42,313 nt of DNA from an uncultured bacterium (GCA_937937315.1 CALDCK010000129.1:1-42313), one strand, 5' to 3'. Shown: positions 29,086 through 39,039, counted from the stretch's first letter. Notes: generated by a model from the letters alone, not told the origin. Program-made: numbers and translations.

Positions 29086-30897
29086 ATGTGCGCCGAGCTC
29101 CCGGAGATCACCGTGTCCGCTCAGGAACGCGAAAGCCCCGCAGTCGATCCGCAGGTTCGCGTTCTCCTGATCGGGGGAAGCGAAGCGGACGCGAGCGCGA
29201 TCGGGAGCCTGCTCGGTGAGTCCCAGGCCCTCGCCTTCGAGCTCCTCCACGAGCGGAAGCTGCCGGCGTCGGACGAGCTGCCCGAGAGCGACCTGGTGCT
29301 CCTGTCCGTCCCGGCCGACGCATCCCCGCAGCTTCCCATGATCTCCCAGGTCCGATCCGCCGCGCCGAACGCGCCCCTGGTCGTCATCGGAGAGCTAGAC
29401 GAGGAGAAGCTCGCCCTGCGATCGCTGCGCGAGGGTGCGTGCGGGTACCTGGTCCGCTCCGAGCTCAACGCCCGGCAACTGGTCACGACCCTGGCCGCGG
29501 CCCTCGAGAGCCGACGCATGGTCCTCCAGCTCAACATCGCGCGGGAGCACGCACGACATCTCGCCACCCACGACCAGCTCACGGGCCTCGCGAACCGCAC
29601 CCTCTTCCACGAACGCCTCACGCGCGGGATGTCCGAATCGCGTCGACGCCAACAGAAGCTCGCGGTGCTGCTCGTCGATCTCGACGGCTTCAAGTCGATC
29701 AACGACTCCCTCGGAAACGTGGTCGCCGACGGACTGCTGCGCGGCATCGCGCGGCGCATCTCCTCCTGCATCCAGGAGGTGGACGTGGCCGCCCGGCTCG
29801 GCGGCGACGAGTTCGGGATCCTGCTCTCCCAGATCGGTGAAGAGCGCGACGTGGCGGAGGTCGGACGCAGGGTGCTGGCCTCGCTCTCCGACCCCATCCA
29901 CTTCCACCAACAGTCGTCGAGCATCCGCTGCAGCATCGGCATCGCGGTATTCCCGCGCGACTCCGCCGACCCGGAGGGACTGATCAAGAAGGCGGACACC
30001 GCCATGTACCGGGCCAAGGAGAACGGTGGAAACCGCCTCGAGTTCTACACCCCGGACATGGGCTCGGCGCTCCAGCGGCGCAACGCCCTCGAGAAGCGGC
30101 TCCGCACAGCTCTCGAGGAGGATCAGCTCCGCGTCTTCTACCAGCCCCAGTTCGACCTCCCCCGCGACCGCATCATCGGCGCCGAGGCGCTCCTGCGCTG
30201 GGACCATCCCGAGCTGGGGATCGTCACGCCGGACCACTTCCTCCCGATCGCCGAGGAGTCGGGGCTCATCGTGCCGATCGGAGACTGGATCCTGAGGAAG
30301 GCGTGCAAACAGAACGCGCTCTGGAACCGCGAGGGATACCGCGGTCTGCGCGTGTCGGTGAACGTCTCCTCCCAGCAGTTCCTCGAGCCGGGCTTCGCGG
30401 ACGTCGTCCGCAGCGCCCTCGACGAGTCCGCCCTGCCGCCCGTCTCCCTCGAGCTCGAGATCACCGAGAGCAGCCTCCTCCAGGACGTCGAGGTCACGGT
30501 CAACACCCTCACCCGCCTCCGAAAGCTCGGCGTGCGCCTCGCGATCGACGACTTCGGCACCGGCTACTCCGCCCTCGCCTACCTGAAGCGTCTTCCGATC
30601 AACGTGCTCAAGATCGACCGGTCATTCGTGAACGCCCTCACGACGGATCCGGCCGATGCCACCATCACCGAGGCGATCGTGAAGCTCGCGAGCGGCCTCA
30701 ACCTCACGACGATCGCCGAAGGCGTCGAGACCGTCGACCAGCTCCTGCTACTCGGCTCCTATGGCTGCACCCGAATGCAGGGATACCTCTTCGGCAAGCC
30801 AGTTCCGCCGGAGATCTTCGAGACCTGGCTGGCCGACCCCCCCTTCCGCTGGTCCGGAAGCGAGGAGCGGGGCGAGAAGGACACCGAGGGGTCCTAG
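29086..30897 (+). CDS. Receiver-like + GGDEF + EAL domain protein (cyclic di-GMP signalling)
   Basis: ARLGGDEFGILL (intact GGDEF); IGAEALLRWDHPELG (EAL); AIDDFGTGYSALAYLKRLPINVLKIDRSFV; N-terminal RVLLIGGSEADASAIGSLL receiver-like fold. Confidence 0.95.
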   Translation: MCAELPEITVSAQERESPAVDPQVRVLLIGGSEADASAIGSLLGESQALAFELLHERKLPASDELPESDLVLLSVPADASPQLPMISQVRSAAPNAPLVVIGELDEEKLALRSLREGACGYLVRSELNARQLVTTLAAALESRRMVLQLNIAREHARHLATHDQLTGLANRTLFHERLTRGMSESRRRQQKLAVLLVDLDGFKSINDSLGNVVADGLLRGIARRISSCIQEVDVAARLGGDEFGILLSQIGEERDVAEVGRRVLASLSDPIHFHQQSSSIRCSIGIAVFPRDSADPEGLIKKADTAMYRAKENGGNRLEFYTPDMGSALQRRNALEKRLRTALEEDQLRVFYQPQFDLPRDRIIGAEALLRWDHPELGIVTPDHFLPIAEESGLIVPIGDWILRKACKQNALWNREGYRGLRVSVNVSSQQFLEPGFADVVRSALDESALPPVSLELEITESSLLQDVEVTVNTLTRLRKLGVRLAIDDFGTGYSALAYLKRLPINVLKIDRSFVNALTTDPADATITEAIVKLASGLNLTTIAEGVETVDQLLLLGSYGCTRMQGYLFGKPVPPEIFETWLADPPFRWSGSEERGEKDTEGS

Positions 30898-30904
30898 CCG
30901 GAAC

Positions 30905-32314
30905 TCAGGCGTCGGCCTCGGCGAGGATCGGCTCGAGCTGCGCCGTCAGCTCTTCGATCGCACCGCCCGCCGATTCGCCGCGGCGGAGCGACCGGAAGCT
31001 GCGCTCCAGGGCCTTCCGGCGATCATCGGGGAGTCGCTCCACCCAGCTCTCCATCCCAGACACCTCCCCCTCCGACTCCTGTCCGAGCGCCAGGGCCTCG
31101 CGGTTCGCGTGGGTCCGTCCGGCGATCCGGAGATGGTGATAGAGCGCGCGGCCGAGTACGACGTAGGGGAAGTTCACGTCGCGGGTCGGGCCGCAGCGCA
31201 ACAGTCGACCGCCGAGGGGGAGGTTGAGCACCCGGGCCCGCGCCAGACGACCGCTCGACCACCAGGCGGTCGCGCCCCCGACGGTCGCGCCGAGCAGGGT
31301 GCCGAGGAGCAGCGACGTGCCGCCGACTCCGACGTCCACCGCTCCTCCGACCACGGCCCCGCCCGCGGCCCCGGTCGCCACCAGCTGCCGGCGATTCAGC
31401 CCCCAGAAGTACCAATGTTCACTGGAGAAGAGATCCTGGTCGAGCAGCTCCACCTCGCCCTCGCGGCGCTCGATGCGATGGTGTCCGAAGACGCGCTCGA
31501 CGGCGCGGCGACCCTCCCGCTCCCGCTGGCGCAAACGATCCTCGTACTCCCGCTCCAGCGCCGACTCGTAGAAGGAAGCATTCGCGCCTACGTCGAGCCG
31601 CCGCGTCGCGCTCGACGTGAGCATGTCCACCAGCATCTCCGCAATCGCCCGGGCGACGCGAGAATGGACCCGACCCCGCTCGTCCTCGAGGGCCCGCACC
31701 GCCTCCTCGAGCGGCGCGCGCCAGGTCTCCCGCAGCTGGCCGAAGGCCCGAAGGAGCTCCAGGCGCTTCTCGAAGGGGGCGGTGAGCGCATCGAAGACCC
31801 GCACGATCTTGAAGTACTGCTCCAGGGCCGAGCGCCAGGCCGCGATGTAGTCCCCGCTTCCGATCGGGTTGATGAGCGCCATGCTCGGCTCACCCGTCCA
31901 GCGCAGGATCTCCATCTCGGCCTCGTACTCCGGGCCGTAGGGAATGGAGCCGTCCACCACGTAGAGGATGCCGGCACCCTCGAGCACCGGAGCGAGCAGC
32001 TCGCACTCGTCGTCGAAGCGTCCGGTGCCGCGGTGGGCCTCGACGAAGGCCTCCACGACGGCGCGATGCTCGGCCGCCGTCGTCTCGCGCTCGCGCATCC
32101 AGGCCAGGGCGCGGCGAGCGCGCTGGAAGCCCGGCGTGTCGATGAGGGTGTACTGCACCCGGCCATCCAGCTTCATCGGGTAGCGACGACACGCCACCGT
32201 CGTGCCGGCTTCCGGAGCGATCCGCACCGAGTCGTCCTGAGCGAGCGTCGAGACGATGCTCGACTTCCCCTTGTTCGGGTGTCCGACCACGGCGAAGAGC
32301 GGCGCGGCGCTCAC
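30905..32314 (-). CDS. GTPase with DUF3482-like C-terminus
   Basis: Walker A VVGHPNKGKSS, TLIDTPGF; glycine-rich TM segment ATGAAGGAVVGGAVDVGVGG. Confidence 0.88.
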   Translation of the reverse strand: MSAAPLFAVVGHPNKGKSSIVSTLAQDDSVRIAPEAGTTVACRRYPMKLDGRVQYTLIDTPGFQRARRALAWMRERETTAAEHRAVVEAFVEAHRGTGRFDDECELLAPVLEGAGILYVVDGSIPYGPEYEAEMEILRWTGEPSMALINPIGSGDYIAAWRSALEQYFKIVRVFDALTAPFEKRLELLRAFGQLRETWRAPLEEAVRALEDERGRVHSRVARAIAEMLVDMLTSSATRRLDVGANASFYESALEREYEDRLRQREREGRRAVERVFGHHRIERREGEVELLDQDLFSSEHWYFWGLNRRQLVATGAAGGAVVGGAVDVGVGGTSLLLGTLLGATVGGATAWWSSGRLARARVLNLPLGGRLLRCGPTRDVNFPYVVLGRALYHHLRIAGRTHANREALALGQESEGEVSGMESWVERLPDDRRKALERSFRSLRRGESAGGAIEELTAQLEPILAEADA

Positions 32315-33798
32315 TTCGCCTCCCCAGCCGGCAGGTACACCGACGTCCACGGATCCCCCAGGCGATCCACGGCGCGACGCCACTGGGAGGCGTCCGGCTC
32401 CGAGGGCGGAGCCACGTTGCCGTCCGCGGCCGCCATCAGCGGCGCGATCACGATCGCCCGTTCCTCGCCGACCGCAGCGCGCAGCTCGCCGATGAAGTCG
32501 AGGAGTTCGAGGACCGGCGGCTCCCAGGCCTTCGTCACCACGAGGACCGGCGCATCATCCACCGCCCCGGTCAGCGCTGCCATCGCGCGCGCATCGTTCT
32601 CCAGGGCGCCCTCCCCCGCCGACCCGAAGGATCGCACCTCGAGGCCCAGGGCGCGCGAAGCCGCCCGGGCGTCGGCCAGTGGGAAGCCGGACCAGACGAT
32701 GGCGTGGCAGGCCGCACCCGTCGGAAGCTCGGCCCCCACGTCCTGGAGGATCGGCCGCTGCGTCGGCCCCCCGATCTCCTCGGTTTCGGCCGCCGTCTCG
32801 ACCAGTCGGCTCTCGAGGCGATCGCGCAGGGCCATGACCCCGGGGATCCGTCGGAAGGCGCGGGCCACCGCGGCGGAGAGGCGCCAGCGTGCAAAGACGA
32901 GCAGCGCGAGGCGCGGGACGAGTCCGTAGACGAGCATGCAGGCCAGAAGGAACCGCCACCAGGGCGCGCTCTCGGCAGCCGAGTGGGATCCGATCGCGCG
33001 GAAGTACTGGGTCTGGGCGACCAGCTCCGCGGTGGGCGCCCCGCCCGGCCAGAGCGCGGACCAGGGGGCGGCGAGCCCGGACACGACACCCAGGAAGCGC
33101 TCGGGAGAAAGGTCGAGGGTGGTGGACCAGGCGAAGGCCAGATCGGTGAAGGCGACGAGGAAGAACGCAGTCGTCAGCGCACCGACGTTGAAGGAGACGC
33201 CGAACCACTGGGAGCCCGCGAGCAGCCACCACTTCTCGACCTCTCCGTAGAGCCGGTGCTGTCGCTCGAGCATGGCGCGGAGCTGCTGGCTCGCCTCGCG
33301 CAGGCGCGCGGGCAGGAAGCGCAGGCCCGCGAGACGCCAACGGCCCGGCGAGAACGCCAGGAAGGCATCTCGAAGAGGACCGAGGCCCGGGATGGCCCGC
33401 CGCAGACGCTCGGGCAGGGTCGCCAGGAGCGTCACTGCGACCAGTCCGAGCTGCAGGCCGACGAAGACCGCCAGCACGCGCACCACGTTCACCGGGTGGG
33501 TGCCGTCGTAATGGAAGAGCGCAGCGGCTGCGCCCATACCCATCCCGAGACCCAGCACCCCGAGCCCGGCTCCGAGCACTCGATTCGCCCGCTCGGCCCT
33601 CTCCCCGGGGCCGTCCGGATCGTCCGGGCGAACGCGGTCGAGCCAGGCGACCACCGCCTGCTCCGCGCCACCGGCGCCCGCCACGAGCTCTGCGGCCAGG
33701 GCCCGGTCACGCCTGCGCAGCGATTCCGGCGAACGCTTCGCGTCCTCGTCGAGCTGGTTGGCGAGGTCGACCAGCCGCGCGAGTGCGGGTCGAGTCAT
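32311..33798 (-). CDS. DUF2868-like membrane protein
   Basis: Multiple TM segments; 4-nt overlap with downstream DUF3482 GTPase, a known gene pair. Confidence 0.8.
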   Translation of the reverse strand: MTRPALARLVDLANQLDEDAKRSPESLRRRDRALAAELVAGAGGAEQAVVAWLDRVRPDDPDGPGERAERANRVLGAGLGVLGLGMGMGAAAALFHYDGTHPVNVVRVLAVFVGLQLGLVAVTLLATLPERLRRAIPGLGPLRDAFLAFSPGRWRLAGLRFLPARLREASQQLRAMLERQHRLYGEVEKWWLLAGSQWFGVSFNVGALTTAFFLVAFTDLAFAWSTTLDLSPERFLGVVSGLAAPWSALWPGGAPTAELVAQTQYFRAIGSHSAAESAPWWRFLLACMLVYGLVPRLALLVFARWRLSAAVARAFRRIPGVMALRDRLESRLVETAAETEEIGGPTQRPILQDVGAELPTGAACHAIVWSGFPLADARAASRALGLEVRSFGSAGEGALENDARAMAALTGAVDDAPVLVVTKAWEPPVLELLDFIGELRAAVGEERAIVIAPLMAAADGNVAPPSEPDASQWRRAVDRLGDPWTSVYLPAGEAK

Positions 33799-33887
33799 GA
33801 CCCTGGCCGCGGGCGCTGCTGGGGAGTCACGACCGCGGCGATCCGATCGGTGCGTCTGCGGTTTGCAGCGTCGCGGCGGAACCCGTC

Positions 33888-34964
33888 TCAGTTGTAGTCG
33901 ATGACGGACCGGATCACTTCGCCGGCCTGCATCGCTCGGAAGGCTTCGTTGACCTCGTCCAGCGCGATTCGCCGGCTGATCATTCCCTCGAGGTCGAGTT
34001 TTCCGGCCTTCCACAGGCGCAGCAGCCGGTCGAAGTCGACCCGCACGTTCGCGCTCCCGTACATCGAGCCACGCAGAGTCTTCTCCGCGTAGAAGAGCTC
34101 GAAGGCGGTGAACTCGATCTTCTGCTCCATCCGGCCCACGCCCACGACCACCGCGGTGCCGCCGCGCCGAATCGCGTCGTAGGTGGCGCGAATCGTGGTC
34201 GGGTGCCCCACGCACTCGAGCGCGTAGTCGAAGCCCTCGCCGCGGGTGATCTCCAGCTTCGCACCCTCGAGCTCGTCCGGGGTCACGCCGTGGGTGGCGC
34301 CGAACTTCTTGGCCATCTCGAGCTTCGCGGGCACGGTGTCGACAGCCACGATCTCCGCCGCGCCCGCGATGCGCGCGCCCTGGATCGCCGAAATTCCGAC
34401 GCCGCCGCAGCCGATCACGCACACCGAGGTCCCGGGCTTGATGCCGGCCGTGTTGATCGCCGCCCCGACACCGGTCGTCACGCCGCAGCCGATCAACGAG
34501 ACCACGTTGAGCGGGATGTCCTCTTCGACCTTGATCGCCGCAGCCTGGGGAACGATCATCTCCTCGGCGAAGGTCCCGCACCCGGTCATCCCGGACACGA
34601 GATTCCCATCGATCTTGAAGTGCGGCGTGATGGCCATCTGCATCATCGTCTCGCAGAGGTTCGCCTGACCGCGGAGGCACGCCCGACACAGACGACAGGC
34701 GGGCGTGAAGGAGATGATGACGTGATCACCGGCCGCCAGGTCGTCGACGCCAGCGCCGACCTCGAGCACCACGCCGGCGCCCTCATGACCGAGCACGCAG
34801 GGGGTCCCGACGGGGATCGTCCCGTTCTGCGCGGAGATGTCGGAGTGGCAGACGCCGCTCGAGACGAGCTTCACGTGCACCTCGCCAGCCCCCAGGTCGG
34901 CCAGCTCGACGTCGTCGCGCACCTCGAGGTCCTTGTTCAGTTCCGTCAGTACAGCGGCCTTCAT
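33888..34964 (-). CDS. Zinc-dependent alcohol dehydrogenase (NDMA-dependent/class III-like)
   Basis: GVCHSDISAQNG; GHEGAGVVLEVGAGV; CRLCRACLRGQANLC structural Zn; VIGCGGVGISAIQGARIAGA. Confidence 0.95.
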   Translation of the reverse strand: MKAAVLTELNKDLEVRDDVELADLGAGEVHVKLVSSGVCHSDISAQNGTIPVGTPCVLGHEGAGVVLEVGAGVDDLAAGDHVIISFTPACRLCRACLRGQANLCETMMQMAITPHFKIDGNLVSGMTGCGTFAEEMIVPQAAAIKVEEDIPLNVVSLIGCGVTTGVGAAINTAGIKPGTSVCVIGCGGVGISAIQGARIAGAAEIVAVDTVPAKLEMAKKFGATHGVTPDELEGAKLEITRGEGFDYALECVGHPTTIRATYDAIRRGGTAVVVGVGRMEQKIEFTAFELFYAEKTLRGSMYGSANVRVDFDRLLRLWKAGKLDLEGMISRRIALDEVNEAFRAMQAGEVIRSVIDYN

Positions 34965-35067
34965 CGGGGATCTCCTTCTCGGGGCAGAGCGAGCCTGGGG
35001 AAGGCGGATTGCAACACGTTCCAGCCCGCGAATCAAGGCCACGGCCCCGCCGATCGGCGCAACCGTC

Positions 35068-35823
35068 TCAGCGGGCGACGACCACGAAGGACGGGGAGTC
35101 CGGCGCAATGGGAGAGCGGTCGAAGTCCCCGAAGATCTCCACCCGGGGGAAGCCGGCCCGCGCCATCAGGTGCTCGAGCTCGTAGCGGTGGAACCAGCGC
35201 ATGACGAACTCGGCGCTCTCGCTGCCGACCGGCCTGCCCTCCCGTTGGCGCTCGTAGCGGAAGATCACCCGCATGCACTGGGTCGCACCGTCCCGGAGGA
35301 CGCGGGCCGTACGAACGACCTCGTCCCCATCGTGCACGAAGCGCAGATCCTCGGTCTCGGGCTCCTCCACGAGGGCCATGCGCTCGAGATGCGGCTTGAA
35401 GACGTCGAAGGCAAAGACCCCACACGGCGCCAGGTGGGCCCGCACTCGCGAGAGACAGCGCAGCTGGTCATCGACAGTGGCGAGATGCTGGAAGGCGCGA
35501 AAGGCCGAGTAGATCAGGTCGAAGCGCCTCGGAGCGAGATCGAAGGAGCGCATGTCGGCCGCCACCAGGGCGATGCCGGCGGGCCCCTTCGCCCGCAGGA
35601 CGTCGAGCATCTCGGGCGAGCTGTCGAGCCCGGTGCAGGCCCCTCCGTCCTCCGCGACCGCTCGAAGGACGCGGCCCGTGCCACAGCCGAGCTCGAGCAC
35701 CGCGCCTCCGGTCTCCCGGGCGAGGCCGCGGTAGAAGTCGACGTCGGGCCCCAGCGTCTCCAAGGTGGCGTAGGCCGCGTCGTAGTAGCGTGCGGTCACC
35801 GGTCCGTACTCGAGATCGCCCAT
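35068..35823 (-). CDS. Class I SAM-dependent methyltransferase
   Basis: GGAVLELGCGTGRVLRAVAEDGGACTGLDSSPEML motif I and II. Confidence 0.93.
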   Translation of the reverse strand: MGDLEYGPVTARYYDAAYATLETLGPDVDFYRGLARETGGAVLELGCGTGRVLRAVAEDGGACTGLDSSPEMLDVLRAKGPAGIALVAADMRSFDLAPRRFDLIYSAFRAFQHLATVDDQLRCLSRVRAHLAPCGVFAFDVFKPHLERMALVEEPETEDLRFVHDGDEVVRTARVLRDGATQCMRVIFRYERQREGRPVGSESAEFVMRWFHRYELEHLMARAGFPRVEIFGDFDRSPIAPDSPSFVVVAR

Positions 35824-35932
35824 GGCCGAGCCCCGTCGCGCACCGTGCGCTGCGCTCTGCACACCGCCGGGATCGGGTATCGTCGCTGTGGGGTGGCGCG
35901 CAGCCCCAGGATAACCGAGCGCGGAGGGACCC

Positions 35933-36463
35933 GTGAGCGATCGAGCCCGCGAGCAACGCGCCCTCGAACGACGGGTGGAGGCCCTCGAGGCCCGCCTCCG
36001 GGTCGTCGAGGACGTGGACGCGATCCAGCGGCTGAAGGCGCGCTACGCCCAGCTCGTCGACGCCCGCTACACCCGCGACGGCCCGAAGCCGCGGGCGGAG
36101 CTCGAGCCCATCGCGAGCGACATTGCGGCGCTCTTCTCTGACGACGCAGTCTGGGACGGAGGCGCCGGACTCGGTCTGTGCACCGGCCGCGCAGCGATCC
36201 GCGAGCGCTTCCTCGAGCCCACGCTGCACTTCTCCTGGCACTACTTCATGAAGCCCCGTATCGAGGTGAGCGGCGACGAGGCCCACGGCACCTGGGACAT
36301 CCTCTCGCCCTGCACCACCCGCGAGGGACGGGCGATGTGGATGGCCGGAGTCGAGAAGGACGAGTATGTCCGCTCGGGCGACTTCTGGCTCCACAGTCGC
36401 ATGCAGCTCGATGTAGTATTCATGGCACCCTACGAGAGGGGCTGGGCGCGAAAGCCCACCTGA
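35933..36463 (+). CDS. SnoaL-like / NTF2-fold polyketide-cyclase-type protein
   Basis: DAIQRLKARYAQLVDARYT...DIAALFSDDAVWDGGAGLGLCTGRAAIRERF. Confidence 0.85.
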   Translation: MSDRAREQRALERRVEALEARLRVVEDVDAIQRLKARYAQLVDARYTRDGPKPRAELEPIASDIAALFSDDAVWDGGAGLGLCTGRAAIRERFLEPTLHFSWHYFMKPRIEVSGDEAHGTWDILSPCTTREGRAMWMAGVEKDEYVRSGDFWLHSRMQLDVVFMAPYERGWARKPT

Positions 36464-36476
36464 GCGAGGAGACCGC

Positions 36477-37340
36477 GTGAGCGAAGCCAATCCGAGAACG
36501 GTGGACCCGTGGCGTTTCACCGGGGGATTCCTGAAGGGAGTGCTCTCTTCGCGCATCCCCGAGTCGCCCTCCTACGACCCGATCCCCTGGGCGCCAGTGG
36601 CGAAGCCCCTCGCCGATTCGAAGCTGGCCCTGCTCTCCACCGCGGGCCTCTCCATGAAGGGTGACCGCCCCTTCGACATGGACTTCGAACGCAAGAACCC
36701 GACGCGCGGAGACCCGAGCTGGCGGGCCCTTCGCGCCGACGCGAGCTCCGGGAGCGTCGAGGCCAACCACCTGCACATCGACACGGGCTACATCGCCCGC
36801 GACCTGAACGTCGCCCTGCCCCTCGATCGGGCGCGCGAGCTCGTCGCCGAAGGTCGCCTCGGCGCCCTGGCCGACACCCACTACTCCACCATGGGCTACC
36901 AGGGCAACGACACGACCAGCCAGCAGGAGCAAAGCGCGCCGGAGATCGCCGACCGCATGCGCTCCGAAGAGGTCGACCTGGCGCTGCTCGCCCCGGTCTG
37001 ACCCGACTGTTGCCGGTCCGTGGGACTGGTCGCGCGAGTGATCGAGGCCGCAGGGATCCCGACGGTCACCCTGAACATGATCTGGGCCTACCAGAACATC
37101 GTCGGGATGCCCCGGATCGCGGCGATCGAGCATCCCTTCGGAAGGCCCTACGGCGACGTCGACGACGCCGGCACCCAGCGCGCGGTGCTCGAGGCCGCCC
37201 TGTCCGTCTTCGAGACGGCCAAGGAGCCGGGAGAGATCACGCACCTGCCCTTCGTCTGGCCCGAGACGCCGAAGCAGACGAAATGGCACCCGGCGGAGCC
37301 CTCGCCCATCATCGCCCTGATCCAGAAGCGGCGCGGCTAG
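36477..37340 (+). CDS. Glycine/sarcosine/betaine reductase selenoprotein B (GrdB)-like family protein; candidate selenoprotein with in-frame TGA at 36999-37001
   Basis: ORFs 36477-37001 and 37020-37340 share one frame and are separated only by TGA. Read through: DLALLAPV-U-PDCCRSVGLVARVIEAAGIPTVTLNMIW, a Uxx(C) motif in the expected place of the family. Confidence 0.92.
37012..37030 (+). promoter_or_regulatory. Candidate bacterial SECIS hairpin downstream of TGA 36999-37001
   Basis: CCGGTCC(37013-37019)-GTG-GGACTGG(37023-37029), 7-bp stem (one G-U), extendable by a G-U pair. Apical loop GUG starts 18 nt after the TGA. Confidence 0.72.
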
Positions 37341-37467
37341 ACTCCCCGTCGCCCCTGGCCCCCACGGCGGTGCCCGGTCCGAGCCGGCCGCGATCGCCAT
37401 CACCCCCAAGATCTTCGGCGCGCCCGCCCACTCCGGCGGCCGCGTCGTTACGAAGAGGAGACCCCGC

Positions 37468-39039
37468 ATGGCGGAGCAAGGATTCTGGACCCACGCCCAG
37501 CGCAGCCCGGAGAAGCTGGCCCTGGTAGATCCCACCGGCCGCGAGTGGACGCGCGGAGATCTGCTGGCCGAGTGCAATCGGATCGTACACGGCCTGCGCG
37601 CCCTCGGCCTCGAGCGAGGAGACGCGGTGGCCGTGTGCCTGCCCAACTGTGCAGAGTTCTACACCCTCTACCTCGCGTGCCTCCAGGCGGGCTTCTACCT
37701 CACCCCGATCAACTGGCACCTGGCGGGACCCGAGGTGGCCTACATCGTCGGCGACAGCGCAGCGAAAGCCTTCATCGGCCACGAACGGGTTGCCGAGATC
37801 TGCCGCAAGGCCGTCGACGAGATCGACTTCCCGAAGGACGGACGCTTCGCCGTCGGTCGGATCGAGGGTTTCCGCCCGCTGTCGGAGCTCACCCAGGGAC
37901 AGTCGCCCGACCTGCCCGCCGACCGCTCGGCGGGCACGGTGATGAACTACACCTCCGGCACCACCGGCAAGCCGAAGGGCGTGAAGCGCCCCCTCGCACC
38001 GAAGGAGGTGGAGCCGGATCTCATCATGCAGATGATGTCCGTGGTGTGGCAGATGTTCGGCGTGAGTCCCGAGGACGACAACGTCCATCTCTGCGGCTCG
38101 CCCCTCTACCACACCGCAGTCCTGGTCTACTCGGGCAACGCTCTCCACCTCGGGCACGCGGTCGTGCTGATGGACAAGTGGGACAACGAGGGCGCGCTCC
38201 AGCTCATCGAGAAGTACCGCGTCACGACGAGCCACATGGTGCCGACCCAGTTCCATCGGCTCCTCGCTCTCCCCGAAGAGGTGCGCAACCGCTACGACGT
38301 CTCGTCGACGCGGTGCATGATCCACGCCGCCGCTCCCTGCCCGCCGGATGTGAAGCGCCGGATGATCGAGTGGTGGGGGAAGTCGATCTACGAGTACTAC
38401 GCGGCGACCGAGGGCGGCGGAACCCTCGTCACCCCGGAGGAGTGGCTGAAGTATCCGGGCACGGTGGGACGCCCCTGGCCCGGCGCCGAGATCCGCATCC
38501 TCGACGACGACGGAGGAGACATCCCGGTCGGCGAGCAGGGCACGGTCTACATGAAGCTCGGAGAGACGGCGACCTTCGAGTACAAGGGCGACTCGAAGAA
38601 GACGAAGACGAACCGGGTCGAGAAGGACGGCACCATCTACTTCACGGTCGGAGACATCGGCTACCTGAACGACGAGGGCTACCTCTTCCTCTGCGACCGC
38701 AAGATCGACATGATCATCTCCGGGGGGGCCAACATCTACCCGGCAGAGATCGAGAACGTCTTCCTCATGCACCCTAAGGTGGGCGACGTCGCCGTCTTCG
38801 GGATTCCCCACGAAGACTGGGGAGAGGAAGTGAAGGCGGTGGTCGAGCCCGCGGAGGGGGTGACGCCCGACGAGGCCCTCACGGAGGAGCTCCTCGCCTT
38901 CTGCCGTGAGAACCTCGCGAAGTTCAAGCTCCCCCGCTCGATCGACTACACGGATACCATGCCCCGGGACCCCAACGGGAAGCTCTTCAAGCGCAAGCTG
39001 CGGGACCCCTACTGGGAAGGCGTAGAGCGTGCGATCTAG
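37468..39039 (+). CDS. Acyl-CoA synthetase (AMP-binding enzyme)
   Basis: MNYTSGTTGKPKGVKRPL; YEYYAATEGGG; GDIGYLNDEGYLFLCDRKIDMIISGGANIYPAEIE. Confidence 0.95.
   Translation: MAEQGFWTHAQRSPEKLALVDPTGREWTRGDLLAECNRIVHGLRALGLERGDAVAVCLPNCAEFYTLYLACLQAGFYLTPINWHLAGPEVAYIVGDSAAKAFIGHERVAEICRKAVDEIDFPKDGRFAVGRIEGFRPLSELTQGQSPDLPADRSAGTVMNYTSGTTGKPKGVKRPLAPKEVEPDLIMQMMSVVWQMFGVSPEDDNVHLCGSPLYHTAVLVYSGNALHLGHAVVLMDKWDNEGALQLIEKYRVTTSHMVPTQFHRLLALPEEVRNRYDVSSTRCMIHAAAPCPPDVKRRMIEWWGKSIYEYYAATEGGGTLVTPEEWLKYPGTVGRPWPGAEIRILDDDGGDIPVGEQGTVYMKLGETATFEYKGDSKKTKTNRVEKDGTIYFTVGDIGYLNDEGYLFLCDRKIDMIISGGANIYPAEIENVFLMHPKVGDVAVFGIPHEDWGEEVKAVVEPAEGVTPDEALTEELLAFCRENLAKFKLPRSIDYTDTMPRDPNGKLFKRKLRDPYWEGVERAI

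Noticed and set aside
37020-37340. Separate small protein MGLVARVIEAAGIPTV...
   Set aside because: Sequence is the C-terminal half of the GrdB-like family, in frame with 36477-37001; no convincing ribosome-binding site of its own was seen.
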